Source: Polytrichum commune
Lineage: Eukaryota; Streptophyta; Polytrichopsida; Polytrichales; Polytrichaceae
Reading direction: 5' to 3'
Length of the DNA: 64,000 bases
Assembly (NCBI GenBank): GCA_950295325.1
Contig: OX485804.1
Span: 55,056,001-55,120,000 of the forward strand
In this document: positions 56,901-64,000 of the stretch, in pieces
Position numbering within the stretch: the first letter of the stretch is position 1
Layout of the letters: each line of letters begins with the position of its first letter
The notes under the pieces: generated by a model
Told to the model about the DNA's origin: nothing
Database searches by the model: none
What the model saw: the letters and a program-made list of their open reading frames with translations, nothing else
Translations under genes and position numbers: made by a program

Positions 56901-59243
56901 TTCTCGGCGACCTCGAACGATTTCACAGGAAACATACCATCGGAGTTTGGGAAACTAACCTCGCTCCTATACCTTGAACTTCATGACAACAACCTCAAAG
57001 GTTCGATCCCGCTGGCTTTGGCGTCTTGCACGAATCTCAAGCTACTCGATGTCGGTGCCAACAACCTCACAGGAGTGCTCCCAGGTGAACTCGCCAACTG
57101 TACCCATCTCGAGATTATAGAGACATCGTCAAACATGTTACATGGCCCTATTGATCCTCGATTTGGGACGCTGAAGAACCTAACCTATTTCCTAATCATG
57201 TTTAATAATTTCTCTGGCAACATTCCCTCGAGCTTTGGGAACTGTTCAAAGCTCCATAGCTTTGCAGTGTACAACAATCAGCTCACGGGGACAGTGCCAG
57301 CTTCCTTTGGAAATTGCCCAGAGTTGCAAGGATTTCTGATTAGTTACAACAATATATCCGGAGTCCTTCCGCCCGAGTTTGGGAAGTTGCAGAAGCTAAC
57401 TGTCTTCTACTTCCAAAACAATAGCTTAACTGGGCCTATCGACTGGATACAAAATTGTAGTACAATGTGGCTTCTCCATGGCGAGTTCAACAATTTCAAC
57501 GGACCGCTTCCTGGTCGATTTGGTGCGAATTGCTCAACAATCGAACAGATTTGGTTCAGGTACAACAATCTTTCCGGTTCAATTCCAGAATCCTGGGGAG
57601 AATGCACAAACTTGAAAAACATCGAACTTACCAACAACAGCATATCTGGCAGCGTACCAGAGTCATTAGGGAATCTCATAAACTTAGAGTCCTTCCAACT
57701 TGACCACAACAAGCTCACAGGCACCATTCCTGCGTCCCTTGGCAATTGGTCCAATGTAAAGTGGGTATATTTCGATACAAATAACATGGAGGGGACGATT
57801 CCGATTTCGCTAGCGAATTGCACCAATATGTTACACCTTCACGTGCACGAAAACCCACTTTTCACTGGAACTATTCCGCCGGAGCTCGGCAGGTTACAAC
57901 TGTTGCAAAATCTTGTGGGATTCAACACCAATATGTACGGGGAAATTCCGGAGTCGATCGGCAATTGCTCGTCGCTCGTTAATTTCGTCTTCAACAACAA
58001 CTCGCACAATGGGAGTGTGCCCGCGAGCCTTGGTCGGTTGTCCAACCTCAAGAAGTTCGTGTTCTCTAATAACCAGCTGGAAGGACCGCTCCCTACCTCT
58101 CTCGGCCAATGCTCCGGCCTTCAAATCTTTGATTTCTCAACCAACAGGCTAAGCGGCCAAGTGCCCTCAACTTTGTCCAACTGCACTAATTTAACGCAAC
58201 TCATGCTCGGGAACAACCAGTTGGAAGGCGACTTTGCTGTGGATCTCAGCAACATGACGTATTTACAAAGTTTGTCAATCACCAACAACTCTCTCACCGG
58301 TAACGTTTCCAATCTTCTCAACCTTAACCCTACGTTGTTCAACGTCTCCGTCATTGACGTCAGCCGAAACAACTTCAGCGGATCACTGCCCGTGCGCTTC
58401 AATACGACGTTGTTGTCGCATCTCAGGGTGTTGTTGTTAGGGCACAATGAGTTAGAGGGACACATTCCGGAGTGGCTTTGGGACCTTCCTGCACTCGAAG
58501 TGCTTGATTTGTGCAACAACAAGTTTTCAGGGCCGATTTCGGGCAATTTTAGTGGCCTGCAGGCATTCATGGACAGTAACCAAACCACGATATCCAGCAG
58601 CACCTCGTCAATGTACGCTCTCCAGATTGTATTGGTTGTCAAAGACGAAGAACTAGTTTTCACGACCGTCTTGTTGACTAGCATATCCATGGACTTGTCA
58701 ATGAATAACCTCTCCGGAAGCATCCCCAGCAGCATCGGCGAGCTCTTGAGTATGGTTAACTTGAACCTCTCGTCGAACCAGCTTTCGGGCACCATCCCTG
58801 CGAGTATTGGAAGCTCGATGGCGAACCTACAGTCGTTGGATTTGTCGAGCAATCTTCTAGGCGGCGAGATTCCGCAATCCTTTGCGACGCTGAGCCAGCT
58901 GTCTGTTCTCCGATTGGGCAATAACAATCTCACCGGAAGAATCCCCTCCAGCTCACAGCTCCAGACGCAAGGTGCCAACGCGTTTCTACCCAACAACACG
59001 GGACTTTGTGGCGCACCTCTCAACAAGACATGCTCGACAAACTCCACCGCAAATTCGACGAGTTCCAGTGAGACTTCAGATTCGGCATTCTCGGATGTTT
59101 TCTCCGTCCCAGGGTTTCTCTTGGGGACTGCCATCGGTTTCGTCTCATTCTCCACCTTCTTCGTGCTTTGGGAGCCTGCTCGAAACTTCCTCCACATCAA
59201 CAACCCCGAGAGGCCCACTGGAGCATGGGATCCTCGCACTTAA
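53935..59243 (+). CDS. Leucine-rich-repeat receptor-like protein (RLP, no kinase)
   Basis: Three exons, 53935-54093, 55424-55733 and 56473-59243, with GT-AG introns and fitting phases, encode 1079 aa. Exon 1 gives a signal peptide (LVLSLVVVFVALARIGTA). Residues 29-100 are unusual, with an acidic cluster (SDDDENCKLHEDDD) and a basic GRRK. An LRRNT domain follows at 102-157 (TALLSFKQSI and DYCLWTGVIC). Then come roughly 30 plant-type LRRs (LxxNxLxGxIPxxLG), an island at about 850-885 (FMDSNQTTISS to KDEELVFTTVLL), a few more LRRs, a cap (NTGLCGAPLNKTC), an acidic/Ser-rich spacer, one membrane segment (PGFLLGTAIGFVSFSTFFVL) and a 22-residue tail. Without a kinase it should act at the plasma membrane with a co-receptor, in defence or development. 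The reading frame is intact. Many N-x-S/T sites suggest heavy glycosylation. Exon 1 was found by phase and the AAG|GTCAGT donor and deserves transcript support. Confidence 0.9.
54237..54741. mobile_element. TIR element with 8-bp target duplication (hAT-like) in intron 1 of the RLP gene
   Basis: The ends are perfect inverted repeats of 18 bp (CCCGGGTACGCAACTCCC), and the direct repeat GAAGCTGG occurs exactly at both borders (54229-54236 and 54742-54749). An 8-bp duplication is typical of hAT elements, also of Merlin and P elements. The 505-bp interior is very AT-rich, with GCCTCCCATTAAAATTATAA repeated twice near 54412 and 54447. No coding content; it was mobilised in trans. Confidence 0.8.
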
Positions 59244-60400
59244 TCGGTCGCTCATCCAAGTGGAGAGGAACTTCCAACGACTCCACTCTAATTTTTTTAT
59301 TCCAAGCACAGAATGCTGCACCAAAAACCTCTGGGATCTGCACGTGATTAGACCGACAATGCTCTTAACCAGCTTGAGGAGGTGAATGTAAATTCGCTCA
59401 TGTCGGAGCTCGCCATCCATTCTCCACTTCATCTTAGTAACAGATGCAGCGTGCACAACTTCAAGTCGATTTTTCTCAGTTGAGGTCAGCACACTTCCTT
59501 GTTTTCTCATTTAGTTGATCGAAATTCGTATAGGGAAGCTTTTCCTTCTGCATGCTTAACTACGTCTACTTTATACAGCTTGTGCCAAGCTTCATGCGTT
59601 GAGCTTGATACTTATGTAGGTCAAGAGCATCTTTCGAATATTGAGATGATGAGGTCCAAGATGAAAGACTCAAGATCGTTGCGCAAGTGTTGAGAATTGT
59701 TCCTACATATCACATAAAGGTTACATTTTTAGAATTGGATAATAGATTCAACATCTTCACATCCTTGTAAAGAATTTATATGGAATAGTTTGATTGCAAA
59801 TATTGACAAAGCAATTATAGCAAGGTATTTCCCGTGACGAATTCCGTTGAGAACTGGTAGTATAGTATTGTGGGATGGGTATTGTTGTTGTCATTGTGGT
59901 CGTCCTCCTCCTCCTCCTAGATGAAGGTAAATAGTTAGTTAAAATAAATAAAAAATAAAAAGACAAAAAATGTTTAAATTTTATTATTGGATAAATATTC
60001 TATACAATCTAGCGGAAATGCCAATTTGAAATTGATGGTAGAGATTTATTGAAAACAAAATAAATTATTAATAAAATCTGATGATAAAGAAATAACTTTA
60101 AACTGAGCATCAACCTTTCAAGATTGAATAAAGGTTATAACAAATTGTAAGATAGCACCTGGGGGGTGCACCTTTCATTAAAAACTCAAGAACCACATGC
60201 GTCCGCAACATACTCTAAAAACCCCTATATACAAGTTCTTTTTGTAAAATTAAGTACACATACAATCTCAATGATATAGATACAAGTGGCAACATGTGCA
60301 TGTAAAAAACATTACATTCATATATTATAGTCATTAACATAAGTATACAAATATACTTTTGAATAATAAGAAGCCCCTATCATATATATAATGTAAAACC
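59244..60400 (+). other. 3' flank of the RLP gene and intergenic DNA
   Basis: The first few hundred bases are probably 3' UTR. Several AATAAA words lie at 59943-59965. No further gene is supported. Confidence 0.4.
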
Positions 60401-61270
60401 CTAGCATTTATTCATAAAGTCATTGAAGCATTTTTCATCTTGAGATAGTAACTCATAAGTATCTAAGTCTACAATATACGTCATAGAATCTAATGCATTT
60501 ATTATTTCTAAATCTACCATCAAATGATCCGTAAGATTATAAGTCCACTTATTGTTGGTCCTTTTTTATATCAACATAAGCCAATCCACATGTTTGATGG
60601 GCAGGCCATCAAGTCATTTGGATCCCTAAATTCTGCCCAACAATTACCAAATTTTCTATGCATCTTATTAGCCCTCCCAACAAACCAACCTTATTAATTT
60701 TGGAGCTAATTGCTTTGGTTTACCACATTTCTTGATAATTCTAGTTTCAGGTGTGTTAACAAAACACACTCCACAATCACAATCAAGATTTAACATAATA
60801 TCATGATTTACGGTTGTAAGGAGTTTAGGCTTCATATATAATATGCCAACTTTAATCCAAGTCAATCGATCTTTAGATTAAGTTGGATTGCCCTTCAATT
60901 GACTAACAAGTGTATTGTTGAAAATTATAGACTCCCCTACCTCTATATAAGTCACAATGGACTTTACATTAGATTAAGAAGGCATTTCAACATTTTTCAC
61001 GTTCATCAATTAGAACATCCAAGGCACGTTGAAGCTCACTTGGCAACTCCACAACTTCATGTAAATCATTGTCAACTTGCAACTACATCAATTTTGTCTC
61101 TATGACAACATCCTTGCACATGCTTAGATTGTCTTCTCCAACATTGGAAGTTTCCTTGTCACCACCTTGTGCACTAGAATCATTCATCAATGTGTGATCA
61201 TAATCACATTCCTCATTCTCCTTCATACTTCCAACTAACTGAGCCTTAATAAGTGACCCTACCATACAAG
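60400..61270 (-). pseudogene. Unrecognised decayed coding repeat
   Basis: Minus-strand reading gives several open stretches that look like pieces of one protein: MKENEECDYDHTLMNDSSAQ, ESIIFNNTLVSQLKGNPT, then DRLTWIKVGILYMKPKLLTT, DIMLNLDCDCGVCFVNTPE, KPKQLAPKLIRLVCWEG and TDHLMVDLEIINALDS. Stops interrupt it. I cannot name a family with confidence; a transposon-borne gene is the likeliest source given the surroundings. Confidence 0.3.
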
Positions 61271-61914
61271 TACAAATGTTGCATATTTTCTAAAGGTCCT
61301 CCATACATGTGCATATTTACGAGTTATAATTTGTGTAGCATATGTATACGTAGTATAGAATAGTTCAAATTAATTTCCATTTTGTGCACTAATGTATACT
61401 CCTACGTGTTATGAAACCATCCGCCGTGACTCATGGCAAGAAAATGCATGAATAAATCATTTTGGTTGACCACCGGAGGGTTTTGGTTACGCATTGTCTA
61501 AAGACCGTAGCCAAAAAACCTCCAATTGACAACCATACCTGAATTATTTATGCATTTTCTTGTCATGAATCACTATGGTCAAGTTGCAACAGATGATTGC
61601 AATGGACAAGTTTTCTTCTAGTGTGTATATAGGAGCATCTAGGGTGATAGTACTTACTCATTGCACATGTATATATCATGAGATCCGCCTACGCCAAATG
61701 TGATAGTACAATCATATTGTGAACCCCCACAAAGTTCATGTATAATTGTAGCTACCAAAAACTTTGTGTGAACGATGAGGTGGCTCAATACAAAGTCCAT
61801 CACAAACACTTTTGCTATGGGGAATATGGCCGGTTCACATCATCCATGCAGAGCTTCATTTCCATGTCTAAGCATGCCTTGGCCACATTATATAATGAAC
61901 GGAGAGAACCAACC

Positions 61915-62070
61915 ACGACACTAAATATGGTATTTAGTGTCGCTTACCATTTGGAATTACGCAATGCTATATCTATTTACTACATATCTCATATATTTAC
62001 TAACAAATGCTAAATTGGTAGTGTGGACATTATAGAACATTAACAACTTTACTTGGTTAAAAAACTCGTC
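61915..62070 (+). repeat. Dispersed repeat (family E), copy 2
   Basis: Starts GACACTAAATATGGTATTTA and shares ATTTGGAATTACGCAATGCT, ATATCTATTTACTAC and GGACATTATAGAACA with 48530-48720. Confidence 0.55.
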
Positions 62071-62199
62071 AATAAGTTTAAAAAAGATATAGCACAGTGT
62101 AAATCTAAATAGTATGTGACACTAAATATTGTATTTAGTGCACTTACAAATGAACTAGTTGAGTATGAGAAATAACCGGTTGAACTGCAACATTTCAAG

Positions 62200-62339
62200 A
62201 AAAAATTAGCGATCATCTTAGAGGAATCTATGGAATATGCCTCAAATTAATACACAGATACCGAAAGATCACAACACGTAAACTAGTCAAACTTGGAAAC
62301 ACTAGGATTCTGATTGATTGTGCCCAAAACCCCCCTAGA
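62200..62339 (-). repeat. Solo LTR-like repeat (family A), inverted copy
   Basis: Inverted, it reads GGGGGGTTTTGGGCACAATC, then AGAATCCTAGTGTTTCCAAG, TTGTGATCTTTCGGTA, CCATAGATTCCTCTAAGATG and TTCAACCGGTTATTTC, in the order of the other copies. Faces the direct copy at 62801-63008. Confidence 0.55.
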
Positions 62340-62383
62340 CACTGGCCACATACTATAAGTATAATATATTATAATATCAACTT

Positions 62384-62403
62384 GTTATATATATATATAT
62401 ATA
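62384..62403. repeat. (TA)n microsatellite
   Basis: About eight TA units directly at the 3' side of the inverted SINE copy, probably its simple-sequence tail. Confidence 0.7.
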
Positions 62404-62530
62404 ACACATGAGGCGCTTGACAACCTGCCTAGTTTTCCGTCAAGTAGAGAGACGATTTCACAACCGGAAACCACTCTGTTCAGTTTGCGTACCTTTCCAC
62501 TATCATCCAATAGTTTAGGGTCATCTCGGA
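62403..62530 (-). repeat. SINE-like repeat (copy 2, inverted)
   Basis: Inverted, it starts TCCGAGATGACCCTAAACTA and continues GGATGATAGTGGAAAGGTAC, GAACAGAGTGGTTTCCGG, TCTCTCTACTTGACGGAAAA and GCGCCTCATGTGTTAT, followed by (TA)n. Compared with 63559-63700 it lacks about ten bases covering the B box. Confidence 0.7.
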
Positions 62531-62800
62531 CCATCAAATTAGAATATCAATCACTCACATGGGTGACAATCCCCATTATGTGTGTCCCCATTATGTGGGT
62601 AGTTCTCAAGTTCAATGTTGTGGTAGTTGGGGAGCTCTTTACTTTACAATGTCGGTGGCTTAAAAAGTCCATTTCTCGGGCCCAAAAAACCGGACTTATC
62701 TACATACTACGGTAGTTGGCGGATGGCTCTCCACACAAGAGAAGGGATAATGACTCCCAACAAGAAGGTGAATCCCACAACACGTGGATCAGTGAGGGGG

Positions 62801-63008
62801 AGATTTTAGGGCATAATCGGTTGAGATCCTAGTGTTTGAAAGTCCAACCGGTTACATGTTGACATCCTCCGGTTTTCTTTTATTAAATTGGGGTATATTC
62901 TATAGATTCTTCTAAAATGATCGGTAATTTTCCTACAGTTTTGAATTTCAACCAGTTATTTCTCAAACTCAACCGGTTCATTTGTAACTAATTGCCGGTT
63001 CTCCCCGA
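62801..63008 (+). repeat. Solo LTR-like repeat (family A), copy 4
   Basis: Preceded by GTGAGGGGGAGA, which looks like a polypurine tract, and beginning TTTTAGGGCATAATCGGTTG. It has the full set of family blocks, ending CTAATTGCCGGTTCTCCCCG. This is the best-preserved copy and supplies the empty site for the MITE at 44267. Confidence 0.6.
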
Positions 63009-63558
63009 TCATTGACGTGGATGTTTGGGAATGGAAGGGGGTCATCAAGTAGGCTAATATTTGCAACATTGATGATATTGGGGAGTGAAAGGTGCAAGTG
63101 TACACAAAATCTCCTTCAACTTGAAGATGATTTCCCATTTGCACTAGAGGCTATTCACAAGCTTGCACAATTTTGGCTCGGTGTGGCCATGGAATATGCT
63201 TTATTTTTGTCATGTCATGACATAGATCCTTAGGGTGGGCACTTAGGAATGTTAAAAATTTGTGGGAGTTAAAACATATGGTCCAGTTTATTCTTAGGAG
63301 AGAAATGATAGAAAACATGTAGGTAAACATAACATCTCTTATAAATGAATAAAAATTGCCGTGTGAGAGATATAGAGAAGTATCTTATAGGCTCATACCG
63401 ATTATTGTGTGCGCATTAGAAAAAAAATATAGCATACGAAGAAAGGGTCAATTTTTATTTCTTTGTTCATGTAGGATCGTATAAATGGTTTAACCTAAAC
63501 CATGGCTTGTTACAAAACTGACAAGAGTGGAGGTCGTGATGTAACTGTTTAAGTGGTC

Positions 63559-63700
63559 CAAGATGACCCTAAACTACCGGATGATAGTGGAGAGGTACCC
63601 AAACCGAACGGAGTGGTTGGTGGTTCGATTCCCAGTCGTGAAATCATCTCTTTACTTGACGAAAAACTAGTCAGGTGGTCAAAAGTGCCTCATGTGTTCC
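63559..63700 (+). repeat. SINE-like repeat with pol III B box (copy 3)
   Basis: Starts CAAGATGACCCTAAACTACC; a B-box-like GGTTCGATTCC lies at 63622-63632, with a possible A-box-like segment about 35 bases before. Downstream blocks TCTTTACTTGACGAAAAACT, AGGTGGTCAA and GCCTCATGTGTTCC match the other two copies. The B box suggests a tRNA-derived SINE. It ends in an A/G-rich stretch. Confidence 0.65.
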
Positions 63701-64000
63701 AAAAAAGAAGAAGATGTAACTATTTAAGTTTAAATTCCGTACCTACTTGGGAGTCATTATCTTCTGTGGCTTGCTAAATATGTATAAGTTCCAAATACAC
63801 AAATATGAATTTATAGTATTATACAAATATGAAACTCAATCTGGATAGAATATTGCAAAGCAAAAACTCATAATAAAAACTCAATTACTGGTAAATTTTT
63901 ATTTACTCTTTTATATAAGTCTGGCTCTAGACTGTGCATTTTCCACTTGTATTTAACATTTTGAAGGTTTAATCCGACTCCCGTAGATGATTTTATTAGA
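63701..64000. other. Intergenic, no gene seen
   Basis: AT-rich sequence to the window end; nothing recognised. Confidence 0.5.

Noticed and set aside
58121-59239. 372-residue minus-strand open frame
   Set aside because: It is fully antisense to the LRR coding exon; the regular codon pattern of the repeats keeps the opposite strand open. Its composition matches no protein family.

Overview
The window is nuclear DNA of a land plant. It holds genes with GT-AG introns and reading phases that fit exactly across introns, plant-type protein families (a leucine-rich-repeat receptor-like protein, and a myristoylation-motif protein with a glutaredoxin-like fold and a CxxC finger), and a dense, mostly decayed set of plant transposons. 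Intergenic DNA is AT-rich; a few inserted elements are conspicuously GC-rich. A non-seed plant (bryophyte or lycophyte) is my tentative guess, because the glutaredoxin-like gene has a very long N-terminal region and a Tc1-type DD34E transposase is present. The species cannot be fixed from this sequence.

Layout. (1) 1-4530: right part of a PIF/Harbinger element with a convergent second ORF and a DDE transposase, ending in GGGCCC-type terminus next to TTA. (2) 4534-13500: gene-free DNA with two TTA-flanked Harbinger-like MITEs side by side, a solo LTR-like repeat and a decayed Ty3/gypsy integrase-chromodomain fragment. (3) 13500-19133: promoter, leader and coding region of the glutaredoxin-like gene (two coding exons, 1129 aa). 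(4) 21510-32290: a stack of mobile-element relics: a TA-flanked fold-back element built on 13 copies of a 41-bp unit, a broken ISWI ATPase copy, LINE, pogo, copia and SWIM/MULE-like relics. (5) 33080-36471 (minus strand): an intact six-exon mitochondrial carrier of the SLC25A44 type (329 aa). (6) 37226-53000: MITEs, SINEs, a decayed Tc1 element with long inverted arms, and several dispersed repeat families. (7) 53935-59243: an intact three-exon LRR receptor-like protein (1079 aa) with a 505-bp TIR element in its first intron carrying a perfect 8-bp target duplication. (8) 59244-64000: repeats, including SINEs and inverted LTR-like copies.

There are three apparently functional host genes: the glutaredoxin-like gene, the mitochondrial carrier and the receptor-like protein. 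They are unrelated in function and each has its own promoter; there is no operon-like organisation. The transposase genes at the left edge form one two-gene mobile element. I found no clear evidence of a new multi-gene system. The more unusual items are the 13-unit fold-back element, the DD34E Tc1 relic with inverted arms, the duplicated exon-1 end with a decoy splice donor inside the carrier gene, and the acidic insert before the LRR domain of the receptor-like protein.
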